Source: Micromonospora antibiotica
GTDB lineage: Bacteria > Actinomycetota > Actinomycetes > Mycobacteriales > Micromonosporaceae
DNA length: 64,000 nucleotides
Direction: 5' to 3'
NCBI RefSeq assembly: GCF_017599305.1
Contig: NZ_JAGFWR010000021.1
Span: 47,394-111,393 of the forward strand
Part shown: positions 43,811-51,664 of the stretch, in pieces
Layout of the letters: each line of letters opens with the position of its first letter
Position numbering within the stretch: position 1 is the first letter of the stretch
Notes under the pieces: generated by a model
Databases searched by the model: none
What the model was told of the DNA's origin: nothing
What the model saw: only the letters and a program-made list of their open reading frames with translations
Position numbers and translations under genes: made by a program

Positions 43811-46800
43811 TCACCGGAAGTCGCGGGAGGCGGATTCCACCGGCGGCGTGATCGGGTCCAGCCGGTCGGCGGTGAGGTTGGTGACCCCCTCGTGCCGCTG
43901 CAACCGACCACGGACCACGAGGGCGCTGCTGGTGCGGGCGATTCGACGGTAGCGCTGCCACAGCCCCGGGGAGCAAGTGACATTCAGCATTCCCGTCTCG
44001 TCCTCCAGGTTGAGGAAGGTGACCCCACCGGCGGTCGCCGGCCGTTGCCGGTGGGTGACGATCCCGCCGACCCGGACCCGCCGACCCGACTCCACCCGCC
44101 CCAGCCGGGCGATCGGCACCGCGCCCAGCGCGTCGAGCCGGTCCCGGACGAACCGGGCCGGGTGGGTCTCCGGGGACAGCCCGGTGGCCCAGACGTCGGC
44201 GACGAGCCGGTCCACCGCCTCCATCCCCGGCAGGGTCGGGGCCGCCGCGCCGGTCACCGTGCCGGGCAGTCGGCCCGGCCGGTCCTGGGCCGCCGCCCCG
44301 GCCGCCCAGAGCGCCTCCCGCCGGGTCAGCCCGAAACAGGCGAAGGCGTCCGCGGTGGCCAGCGCCTCCAGCTGACCCGCGGTGAGACCGACCCGCCGGG
44401 CCAGATCAGGCATGTCCCGGTACGCCCCGTGCGCCGTCCGCTCCGCCACGATCCGCCCGGCCAGGTCGTCGCCGAGGGTACGCACACCGCCCAGCCCGAG
44501 CCGGACCGCCGGACCGCCCAGCCCCCAGGCGTGCGGCGGTTCCCCCGGCACGCTCCCCCACCGGGTCTGCGGGGTGGATTCCAGCACCGCCCCGGCCCCA
44601 CTGGCGTTGACGTCCGGCCGGCGGACCTCGACCCCGTGCCGCCGGGCGTCGTCGACCAGGGTCTGCGGCGCGTAGAACCCCATCGGCTGGGCGTTGAGCA
44701 GGGCGGCCAGGAACGCCGCCGGATGGTGCCGCTTGAGCCACGAGCTGGCGTACACCAGATAGGCGAAGCTCATCGCGTGGCTCTCCGGGAAGCCGTAGCT
44801 GGCGAACGCGGTGAGCTTGCGGTAGACGTCGTCGGCCAGCTCGCCGGTGATGCCCCGCTCGGCCATCCCGGCGTAGAGCCGGTCGGCGAGCTGCGCCATC
44901 CGCTGCGCCGACCGTTTCGCCCCCATCGCCCGACGTAGTTCGTCGGCCCCGGCCGCGTCGAAGCCGGCCAGGTCGATGGCGAGTTGCATCAGCTGCTCCT
45001 GGAACAGCGGCACACCGAGGGTCTTCTCCAGCGCGTTGCGCATCAGCGGATGCGGGTACGTCACCGGCTCCTGGCCGTTCTTGCGCCGGATGTACGGGTG
45101 CACCGAGCCGCCCTGGATCGGGCCGGGCCGGATCAGCGCCACCTCCACCACCAGGTCGTAGAACTCGCGGGGTTTCAGCCGGGGCAGGGTGGCCATCTGG
45201 GCGCGGCTCTCCACCTGGAACACCCCGACCGAGTCGGCCCGGCAGAGCATGTCGTAGACCTCGGGGTCGTCCAACGTCATGTCACCCAGGTCCAGGCTCA
45301 TCCCGATCAGGTCGTAGCCGTAGTGCAGGGCCGACAGCATGCCCAGCCCGAGCAGGTCGAACTTGACCAGCCCGACGGCCGCGCAGTCGTCCTTGTCCCA
45401 CTGGAGCACGCTGCGGCCGGGCATCCGCCCCCACTCCACCGGGCACACCTCGATCACCGGCCGGTCGCAGATCACCATCCCACCGGAGTGGATGCCGAGG
45501 TGCCGGGGGAACGTCTGCAACTCGTTGGCGTACGCCACCACCTGCTCGGGAATGCCTTCGACGTCGACCGCCGCGACGGAACCCCAGCGGTCGATCTGCT
45601 TGCTCCAGGCGTCCTGCTGGCCGGGCGAGTAGCCGAACGCCTTCGCCACGTCCCGCACCGCCGACCGGGGCCGGTAGGAGATGACGTTGGCGACCTGGGC
45701 GGTGTGCTCCCGGCCGTAGCGGGCGTAGACGTGCTGGATCACCTCCTCCCGCCGGTCGGACTCGATGTCCACGTCGATGTCGGGTGGCCCGTCGCGTTCC
45801 GGGGCGAGGAACCGTTCGAACAGCAGCCGGTGCCGTACCGCGTCCACGTTGGTGATCCGCAGCGCGTAGCAGACCGCCGAGTTGGCCGCCGAACCCCGGC
45901 CCTGGCAGTAGATGTCCTGCGCGCGGCAGAACGCCACGATGTCGTAGACCACCAGGAAGTAGCCGGGGAAGCCCAGCTCGTCGATCATCCGCAGCTCGTG
46001 TTCCAGCTGCGCGTACGCCTCCGGGTGCGCCCCGGGCGGCCCGTAGCGCTCGTGCGCCCCGGCCAGCGTCAGGTGGCGCAGCCAGCTCATCTCGGTGTGC
46101 CCCGCCGGCACCGGGTACGCCGGCAGCCGGGGCGCGACCAGGTGCAGGTCGAAGGCGAGTTCCGCGCCGAACTCGGCGGCCCGGGACACCGCACCCGGGT
46201 ACCCGGCGAAGCGGGCCGTCATCTCCGCACCGCTGCGCAGGTGAGCCGTGGCGGCAGCCGGCAGCCAACCGTCGATCTCGTCCAGGCTGCGGCGGGCCCG
46301 GACAGCGGCCAGGGTGGTCGCCAACCGTCGTCGCCCCGGGCTGGCGTAGTGCACGTTGTTGCTGGCCACGGTGGCCAGCCCGGCGGTGGCGGCCAGCTCG
46401 GCGAGCGCGTCGTTGCGGTCGGCGTCGACCGGGTGCCCGTGGTCGGTCAGCTCCACCGCCACCGTCTCCGCGCCGAACAGCGCGGTGAGCCGGTCCAGCT
46501 CCCGGGCCGCCGCGTCGACCCCCGCGGTGAGCAGCGCCGCCGGCACGTGCCCCTTGCGGCAACCGGTCAGCACCAGCACGTGGTCGCGCAGCTCGGCGGC
46601 GACCTCCTCCAGCTCGCCGTAGACCGGCCGGCCCTTCTCCCCGCCGCGCAGTTGGGCCCGGGAGATGACCGACGCGAGCCGGGCGTACCCCTCGTGGCCA
46701 TGGGCGAGCACCAGCAGGTGCCGGCCCAGCGGGTCGGGCTCGCCCTGCTGCGGGCCGGGCAGCCCCAGCGAAAGCTCCGCGCCGAAGACCGTGGGCAGGC

Positions 46801-47521
46801 ACAGCGTACGGGCCGCCTCGGCGAACCGGACCACCCCGTAGAACCCGTCGTGGTCGGTCACGGCGAGCGCGGTCAGCCCCAACCGGGCGGCCTCCTCGGC
46901 CAGCTCCTCCGGGTGGCTCGCCCCGTCGAGGAAACTGAAGTTGGTGTGCGCGTGCAGCTCGGCGTAGGGCACCGGGTCGTCCGGGCGGGTCAGCTCGGGG
47001 GGCGCGTACCGCTCACGGTGCCGGGTCCAGGCCGGTGAGTCGCCGCCGTCGGCCTCGGCGAGCGGGTCCACCACGTGCAGGTGCCGTTCCCCGCGCCGCC
47101 GCCCGTCCCGCCCTCCGCCGTCCCGGCCCCCGCTGTCCTGAGCCTCGCCGTCCTGAGCCCTGCCGTCCCGAACCCCGCCGCCCCGAACCCCGCCGCCCCG
47201 GGCCCTGCCGTCCCGAACCCCGCCGCCCCGAACCCCGCCGCCCCGGGCCCTGCCGTCCTGGGCCCCGCCGTCCCGAACCCCGTCGCCCCGGGCCCTGCCG
47301 TCCTGAGACCCGCCGTCCTGAGACCCGCCGTCACGGAGGCGGTCGTCACGGGAGCGGTGGTCCGCGCCGCCGTCGGTGGTGGTGGACCGTCCGGACAGCA
47401 CCCGTTCCAGCTCCGACCAGGGCAGTTTCGGATTGTGGAAGCTCATCCGGCCGCCCCGGTAGCGCGGGTCGGCCTTGTGCGGGCGGCGGTGGGACCGGGC
47501 GTGGCCACTAAGGGCAGCCAT
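43811..47521 (-). CDS. dnaE2: Error-prone DNA polymerase III alpha subunit DnaE2
   Basis: The 1236-residue C-family polymerase performs damage-induced mutagenesis with ImuA' and ImuB. A PHP domain starts YAELHAHTNFSFLDGASHP; the palm catalytic aspartates are in PPDIDVDIESDRREE; a C-terminal OB fold has RVRVGGIVTHRQRPA. The ATG at 47521 has a strong GGGAGG site; an inner ATG at 47446 begins MSFHNPKLPWSELERVLSGR, the usual family N-terminus, so 25 extra residues are uncertain. Residues about 60-140 are an insert of 5-residue Asp/Gly/Arg repeats. Twin palindromes overlap the promoter; no LexA box was seen. Confidence 0.94.
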   Translation of the reverse strand: MAALSGHARSHRRPHKADPRYRGGRMSFHNPKLPWSELERVLSGRSTTTDGGADHRSRDDRLRDGGSQDGGSQDGRARGDGVRDGGAQDGRARGGGVRGGGVRDGRARGGGVRGGGVRDGRAQDGEAQDSGGRDGGGRDGRRRGERHLHVVDPLAEADGGDSPAWTRHRERYAPPELTRPDDPVPYAELHAHTNFSFLDGASHPEELAEEAARLGLTALAVTDHDGFYGVVRFAEAARTLCLPTVFGAELSLGLPGPQQGEPDPLGRHLLVLAHGHEGYARLASVISRAQLRGGEKGRPVYGELEEVAAELRDHVLVLTGCRKGHVPAALLTAGVDAAARELDRLTALFGAETVAVELTDHGHPVDADRNDALAELAATAGLATVASNNVHYASPGRRRLATTLAAVRARRSLDEIDGWLPAAATAHLRSGAEMTARFAGYPGAVSRAAEFGAELAFDLHLVAPRLPAYPVPAGHTEMSWLRHLTLAGAHERYGPPGAHPEAYAQLEHELRMIDELGFPGYFLVVYDIVAFCRAQDIYCQGRGSAANSAVCYALRITNVDAVRHRLLFERFLAPERDGPPDIDVDIESDRREEVIQHVYARYGREHTAQVANVISYRPRSAVRDVAKAFGYSPGQQDAWSKQIDRWGSVAAVDVEGIPEQVVAYANELQTFPRHLGIHSGGMVICDRPVIEVCPVEWGRMPGRSVLQWDKDDCAAVGLVKFDLLGLGMLSALHYGYDLIGMSLDLGDMTLDDPEVYDMLCRADSVGVFQVESRAQMATLPRLKPREFYDLVVEVALIRPGPIQGGSVHPYIRRKNGQEPVTYPHPLMRNALEKTLGVPLFQEQLMQLAIDLAGFDAAGADELRRAMGAKRSAQRMAQLADRLYAGMAERGITGELADDVYRKLTAFASYGFPESHAMSFAYLVYASSWLKRHHPAAFLAALLNAQPMGFYAPQTLVDDARRHGVEVRRPDVNASGAGAVLESTPQTRWGSVPGEPPHAWGLGGPAVRLGLGGVRTLGDDLAGRIVAERTAHGAYRDMPDLARRVGLTAGQLEALATADAFACFGLTRREALWAAGAAAQDRPGRLPGTVTGAAAPTLPGMEAVDRLVADVWATGLSPETHPARFVRDRLDALGAVPIARLGRVESGRRVRVGGIVTHRQRPATAGGVTFLNLEDETGMLNVTCSPGLWQRYRRIARTSSALVVRGRLQRHEGVTNLTADRLDPITPPVESASRDFR
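47097..47332 (-). repeat. In-frame 15-bp tandem repeats inside dnaE2
   Basis: About 16 imperfect copies of a 15-bp unit (e.g. GACGGCGGGGTTCGG) encode five-residue units such as DGGVR, DGRAR, GGGVR, DGGAQ. The unit length keeps the frame. The encoded segment lies between the conserved N-terminal helix and the PHP domain, where homologues are usually short, so it is likely a disordered expansion. Confidence 0.85.
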
Positions 47522-47539
47522 GGTCCTCCCGATGAGTGA

Positions 47540-47575
47540 TATGCCACTGAGGCATATTTATGCCGCTGAGGCATA
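47540..47575. promoter_or_regulatory. Twin palindromic operator upstream of dnaE2
   Basis: Two 17-bp palindromes, TATGCCACTGAGGCATA (47540-47556) and TATGCCGCTGAGGCATA (47559-47575), are repeated with a 19-bp period. They lie 19-55 bp upstream of the dnaE2 ATG and cover an AT-rich TAAATA that could be its -10. The layout is that of an operator for a dimeric regulator binding two sites. The motif does not match the LexA box (compare 51486-51501). Confidence 0.75.
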
Positions 47576-48028
47576 CCACTCACCCCCGAAACATCGTCGG
47601 GACGCGGGGTGACCCCGGACGGAACACCGCACCGGTCGGCAGCGCAAGCGCCACCGACCGGCATACAACCGGCTGACACGCGGTCAGCCGGCAATGCCCG
47701 AACCGGCAGCGCTCCGGCAGACCCGGAACCAGCGCGCACCCGACCGACCGGCATACCACCGGCCGACACACGGCCGACCTGCGCGCAGCCGGCCGATCCG
47801 GGTCCAGCCCGGAAGGTCCCACCGGCGCACACGAGACCAACGAGAAAGAGGCCAGCCCAGGCAAAACCAGCCCGGACCGGACCAGCCCGGACCGGGCCAG
47901 CGCGGTCCGAACCAGGCCGGGCCGGGCCAGGCCGGGCCGGGCCAGGCCGGGCCGGGCCAGGCCGGGCCGGGCCAGGCCGGGCCGGGCCAGGCCGGGCCGG
48001 GCCAGGCCGGACCAGCCCGCACCACCGG
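47576..48028. repeat. imuB-dnaE2 intergenic region with 15-bp minisatellite
   Basis: Six exact tandem copies of AGGCCGGGCCGGGCC span 47914-48003, followed by a partial copy to 48010. Further left is degenerate repetitive sequence, including two copies of an approximately 30-bp unit starting ACCGACCGGCATAC (near 47657 and 47740). No gene was recognised; open frames here are repeat artefacts. Transcription from imuB would run through the region toward dnaE2. Confidence 0.8.
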
Positions 48029-49834
48029 TCAGTCATAGATCGCCTCCACCAGCCACCGGCCCGCCTCGACGGCCAGCAGCAGGGCGGCGCCGTCGGCCAG
48101 GCAGACCTGGAACCGGGCCCGGCGACGGGCCTCGGCGGGGGCCCACCACCGCTCGTCCACCGGCCACGGGCCGGTCCAGCCGACGATCTCCGTCGGCGCG
48201 GTGCCGCCGACGGCCAGCCGGGCGGGCGCCGCGCTGACCACCAGCCGGGCGCTGACCAGCACCGGTTCCCCGGTGGCGTCGTGCACGGTCGCGGTGAGCG
48301 GGGCGGGCAGCACCACGGCCGGCGCGGGTGGCGGCAGTCGCCCCGGCCAGGGCGGTACGGGACCCGGCCGCCGTGGCCCGCCCCGCCCGGCACCCCCGGC
48401 CGCCGTCACCGCCCGCCCGGCACCCCCGGCCCCCGTCACCGCCCGCCCGGCATCAGCAGACTGCGTCACCGCCCGCCCGACGCCACCGGTCACCGCGCGC
48501 CCAACGCCACCGGACTGCGCCCGTCCGACGCCACCGGACTGCGCCGCCGCCCGCCCGGCGGCACCAGGCTCCGCCTCGGTGACGCCCGGCAGTGGGGGCG
48601 GGCCGGGGCGGGCGGGGAGGCGTTCGTCGCCCCAGGGGACCAGGCGGGTCTGGTCGGCCGGGGACCGACCACCGCCCAGCACGGCGGTGACCACCGCCTC
48701 CGGACCGAGGATGCCCTGCACCCGGCTCAACGCCCGGTGTGCCCGGTCGCGTTCCTCGCCGACCTCCCCCCACAGGCCGGGTTGCAGCCCACCCCGGGAC
48801 AGCAGCCCGTCGGGCACCAGCCGCAGCCGGATGATCCCGGCGGTCGGTCGGGCCGGTCGGGTACCGGCCCGACCGGTGCCGCCGGAGAGCCAACCGTCGA
48901 GCTGCCAACGCACCCGGTCGGCGATGGCGGCGGCAGTGAGCAGCCCGTCGTGCCGCCACACCCGGTGCAGTTCCTGGCCGTGCGCGGTGACCGCCTCGAT
49001 GCCGAGCCGGGTGCAGGCCAGCCCGTGCCCGGCCAGCCGGTCGTGCAGCCGTTCGGCGAGCATCCGGGCGGCGAAGGCCGCCGCGTCGACCCGGTCGAGG
49101 GGTTCGTCGTGGTGGGCGGTGACGGTCAGGTCGACCGGGGGCTGCCGGACGGCGAGCGGCCGGTGGTCGTGCCCGGCGGCGAGCCGGTGGGCGAGGGCCC
49201 CGTCGAAGCCGAACCGGGCCAGCACGTCACCGGCGGGCAGCGCCGCGAAGTCGCCCAGCGTGCGTACGCCGAGCCGGCGCAGCAGGTCGGCCAGGGCCGG
49301 GCGGCCGATCGCCTCGACGGGCAGCCCCGCCAGGAACCCCGGCGTCCCGCCCGGCGGCACCACCTGACCGGTACGCGCGGCGAGGCCGGCGGCGAAGACC
49401 CCGTCGGCGATGCCGATCTGGCTCTCCACCGCGCAGGACTCGGCGACCTGTTCGACGATCCGCTCGGCGGCGGCCTCCTCACCGCCGAGGTAGCGGGCGG
49501 GCCCCCGGGCGGCGAGCGCGCAGACGCCGGGGCGGACCACCTCGACCCCGGCGGCGACCTCCTCCACGGCGGCGACGACCGGTTCGAAGGCGCGGGCGTC
49601 CCGACCGGGGTCGTGGTCGACGACGGTCAGCGTGGGGCAGCGCCCCTGCGCCTCCCGGCGGCGCAGGCCCCGGCGTACCCCGGCGGCGCGGGCCGGTGCG
49701 GAGCAGGACACCACCCGGTTGGCGTGCAGCACGGCCACCGGGCCGGTGGCGGGCACCCCGTCGACGATCTCGGCGGCGAGCACCGGCCAGTCCGGGCACC
49801 AGAGCAGCAGGGTGCGCACGGGCGTGCCGGTCAC
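48029..49834 (-). CDS. imuB: ImuB, catalytically inactive Y-family polymerase of the mutasome
   Basis: The 601-residue Y-family homologue lacks the catalytic motif: where active enzymes have VDMDAFFASVE it has LLLWCPDWPVLAAEI. This is known for ImuB, which is a scaffold linking ImuA', DnaE2 and the beta clamp. A candidate clamp-binding segment, QTRLVPWG, sits near residue 415. The helix-hairpin-helix region LRRLGVRTLGDFAALPAGDVLARFG is present, here split in two motifs. A Gly/Arg/Val-rich repeat insert (about 430-490) precedes a C-terminal domain. The GTG start overlaps the imuA' stop (GTGA). Confidence 0.92.
   Translation of the reverse strand: MTGTPVRTLLLWCPDWPVLAAEIVDGVPATGPVAVLHANRVVSCSAPARAAGVRRGLRRREAQGRCPTLTVVDHDPGRDARAFEPVVAAVEEVAAGVEVVRPGVCALAARGPARYLGGEEAAAERIVEQVAESCAVESQIGIADGVFAAGLAARTGQVVPPGGTPGFLAGLPVEAIGRPALADLLRRLGVRTLGDFAALPAGDVLARFGFDGALAHRLAAGHDHRPLAVRQPPVDLTVTAHHDEPLDRVDAAAFAARMLAERLHDRLAGHGLACTRLGIEAVTAHGQELHRVWRHDGLLTAAAIADRVRWQLDGWLSGGTGRAGTRPARPTAGIIRLRLVPDGLLSRGGLQPGLWGEVGEERDRAHRALSRVQGILGPEAVVTAVLGGGRSPADQTRLVPWGDERLPARPGPPPLPGVTEAEPGAAGRAAAQSGGVGRAQSGGVGRAVTGGVGRAVTQSADAGRAVTGAGGAGRAVTAAGGAGRGGPRRPGPVPPWPGRLPPPAPAVVLPAPLTATVHDATGEPVLVSARLVVSAAPARLAVGGTAPTEIVGWTGPWPVDERWWAPAEARRRARFQVCLADGAALLLAVEAGRWLVEAIYD
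48378..48550 (-). repeat. In-frame repeats inside imuB
   Basis: Degenerate 24- to 30-bp units encode GGVGRAVT, GGVGRAQS, ADAGRAVTGA and GGAGRAVTAA in succession. They lie just after the candidate clamp-binding motif and before the C-terminal domain, so they lengthen a linker without breaking the frame. Confidence 0.8.
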
Positions 49835-50568
49835 CCGGACCCGACCACGGTGAACCCGCCCGGCCGGGGCCCGGCGGTTGCGACGGGGACGGCCGACGCG
49901 GCGGGGGGCACGACCCGGGTGAGCGCGTCGCCGGGCAGCCACATCGTGATCTCCTTGGGACGGGCCGCCGCTCCGCGTCCGCGTGCCGACACGGTGACCT
50001 CGCGTCGGCGCAGCCGGCCCCGCCCCGCCCCGAGCCCCTCCCAGACCCCCCGGACCACCTGGAGCGTCACGTCCGCACCGGTCCACCGGCCGTACGGGAC
50101 GAGCACGCAGCCGCGCTGCCGGGCCCGGGCGGCCAGCCGGTCGGCGACCGGGGCGGAGACGGTGTGCGGCACGGCGGTCACCACCACGTCGACCCCGTCG
50201 ATCAGGGCGGCGACCACGGTGGGCCACTCCGGGCCGGGATGGGGCACCAGGGCCAGCCGGTCCAGGGCGATGCCGGCCTCGGCGGCGGCGCCGGCCCCGA
50301 ACGTGGGCACCCCGACCACCGCGCACCACGACCCGGCCCGGGACGCCTCGGCGAGCAACGCCAGCACCAGGGAGGTGCCGCCACTGCGCCGGGGCTGGCC
50401 GACGGTGACGGCGACGGTGCTGCCCCGGCGCAGCCCCCGGTGCGGCAGCAGGCCGGTCAACTCGGGTGCCACCGGGAGCAGCCGGTGACCGACCGCCGGG
50501 TCCGGGGCGCTCGCCGGGCGTACCAGAGCGGCCAGTGCGGCGGAACCGCCCACCATGCGGCCCGCCAT
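49831..50568 (-). CDS. imuA': ImuA'-type RecA-like mutasome protein
   Basis: The 245-residue protein shows a RecA-like core beginning GSTVAVTVGQPRRSGGTSLVLALL, here in two pieces around a degenerate P-loop, then WCAVVGVPTFGAGAAAEAGI and DVVVTAVPHT. Position immediately upstream of imuB, with a 4-nt overlap, supports identification as ImuA', an accessory of DnaE2-dependent mutagenesis. Start ATG 50568 has a GGGGTTGG-like site; the frame is open to 50610. Sequence identity of this family is low, so the assignment relies partly on context. Confidence 0.85.
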   Translation of the reverse strand: MAGRMVGGSAALAALVRPASAPDPAVGHRLLPVAPELTGLLPHRGLRRGSTVAVTVGQPRRSGGTSLVLALLAEASRAGSWCAVVGVPTFGAGAAAEAGIALDRLALVPHPGPEWPTVVAALIDGVDVVVTAVPHTVSAPVADRLAARARQRGCVLVPYGRWTGADVTLQVVRGVWEGLGAGRGRLRRREVTVSARGRGAAARPKEITMWLPGDALTRVVPPAASAVPVATAGPRPGGFTVVGSG

Positions 50569-50713
50569 CGGACCAACCCCCCGTCGTGTCGTTGCGTGGA
50601 TCAGGTGCACTGCGTGCTCGCCCCGGACGCGGTGGGACGCTGCGTCGAGGTGCTCAGCGGGGCCCGGTGCCGGCCGGATCAGGTGCCCGGCGGGGACCCG
50701 GGCACGCCCCGGG

Positions 50714-51163
50714 TCAGGCGGCGAGGCCGTCGAGGGCGGGCTGGTGGGTCACGCCGAGCGCCTGCTCCACCACCGTCACGAACTGTTCGGCGGCCCGGAG
50801 CAGGTCGTCGGCCTCCCGGGCGTTCACCACCCGGGGTATGCCGGCCTCGGCGGCGGCCCGCTTGCCGGCGGCGGCGGCGAAGTAGCGGGACCACTCGTCC
50901 AGTTCGGGGGCGACCCCGGCGAGCAGCACCCAGACGCTGGTGATCCGGCGGCGGCGGGCGGGCGCGGGCCGGGCCCGGGCGGCCAGCAGGGCGGCGGCGG
51001 CGCGGAGCGCGGCCAGGTGGGCGGCGGCGTAGCGCAGCCCGTCGGGGCGGGTCTGGGCGGCCTCGGCCAGCCCTTGTCGGGCCACCGTGAGGAGTTGGGT
51101 CGGGGTGCGGTGCGGCAGCACGTGCGCGGGCACCGTCGGCGCCTGGGCCGGGTTGGTCGGCAT
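50714..51163 (-). CDS. SAV_6107-type HEPN domain protein
   Basis: The 149-residue all-helical protein has TPTQLLTVARQGLAEA, then RYAAAHLAALRAAAALLAAR and SVWVLLAGVAPELDEWSRYFAAAAGKRAAAE in two blocks. It matches my memory of the SAV_6107 HEPN family, often found beside imuA'/imuB/dnaE2 in actinobacteria. The R-x4-H arrangement (RYAAAH) fits the motif of HEPN ribonucleases, so an RNase or RNA-binding role is possible but unproven. Start ATG 51163 has a GAGGAGACA site. It is the first gene of the imuA'-imuB operon and follows a long structured leader. Confidence 0.8.
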   Translation of the reverse strand: MPTNPAQAPTVPAHVLPHRTPTQLLTVARQGLAEAAQTRPDGLRYAAAHLAALRAAAALLAARARPAPARRRRITSVWVLLAGVAPELDEWSRYFAAAAGKRAAAEAGIPRVVNAREADDLLRAAEQFVTVVEQALGVTHQPALDGLAA

Positions 51164-51267
51164 GACTGTCTCCTCCGCGTGACCGGATCGGGCGGGACGC
51201 CCGGTGGAGGAGGTCCACCGGCACGATGCCCGGGGCGGGTGGTGCGGAGGAAGACGCACCGCTGGGG

Positions 51268-51363
51268 GCCGGCCGGGTGCGGATGCTTCCCCACACCACA
51301 CCCGGCCGGCGAACCGGCGGGTTCGTCGCCCGCCGCCCGGGGGTCGTGGGCGGCGGGCGACGA
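51268..51363 (-). ncRNA. Two strong hairpins in the leader of the HEPN-imuA'-imuB operon
   Basis: GCCGGCCGGGTG (51268-51279) pairs with 51299-51310 (12 bp), and TCGTCGCCCGCCGCCC (51323-51338) pairs perfectly with 51348-51363 (16 bp, 9-nt loop). Neither has a U-tract. If transcription begins near the LexA box, both lie in a 5' leader of about 320 nt and could act as an attenuator, a structured leader or a small RNA. No open frame of merit was seen in 51164-51480. Confidence 0.5.
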
Positions 51364-51485
51364 CCTGCCTTGACGGGACCGGGCTCGCGACTGCCCGGAA
51401 CCCGGTGCGGTCCGCGAAACCGCACCTGCCCGGGTCGACGCCGCGAAACACCGCCCGGGGGCGTTGGAACGGGTGTGCGAGTGAA

Positions 51486-51501
51486 TCGAACATCCGTTCT
51501 A
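51486..51501 (-). promoter_or_regulatory. lexA box: LexA-type SOS box
   Basis: TCGAACATCCGTTCTA matches the actinobacterial consensus TCGAAC-N4-GTTCGA at 11 of 12 positions. It is the only such site seen in the window. It lies 323 bp upstream of the HEPN-imuA'-imuB operon and 164 bp upstream of the divergent reductase gene; the mutasome operon is the expected target because imu genes are SOS-regulated in relatives. Confidence 0.75.
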
Positions 51502-51664
51502 ACTGCTCTGACAGTACACCCTGCCCCCGACGAAAACGCAACGTCTGGCGTACGGCGTGCCAGCGGCGATTCCCAGCCGGCGCACAGCGACGGCAAAGCC
51601 TGGCCCGAGGTCACCGCCGCAGGGTGGACCACATGAGTGAAGGACCCGCCGGAACGACCCACGG

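Noticed and set aside
47097..47332. Tandem repeats as a possible CRISPR array
   Set aside because: Units are contiguous 15-mers without spacers and are in frame within dnaE2; no cas genes.
47609..50488. Plus-strand 959-codon open frame with GRAGP repeats
   Set aside because: Antisense to imuB and imuA'; the repeats are the minisatellite read in another frame.
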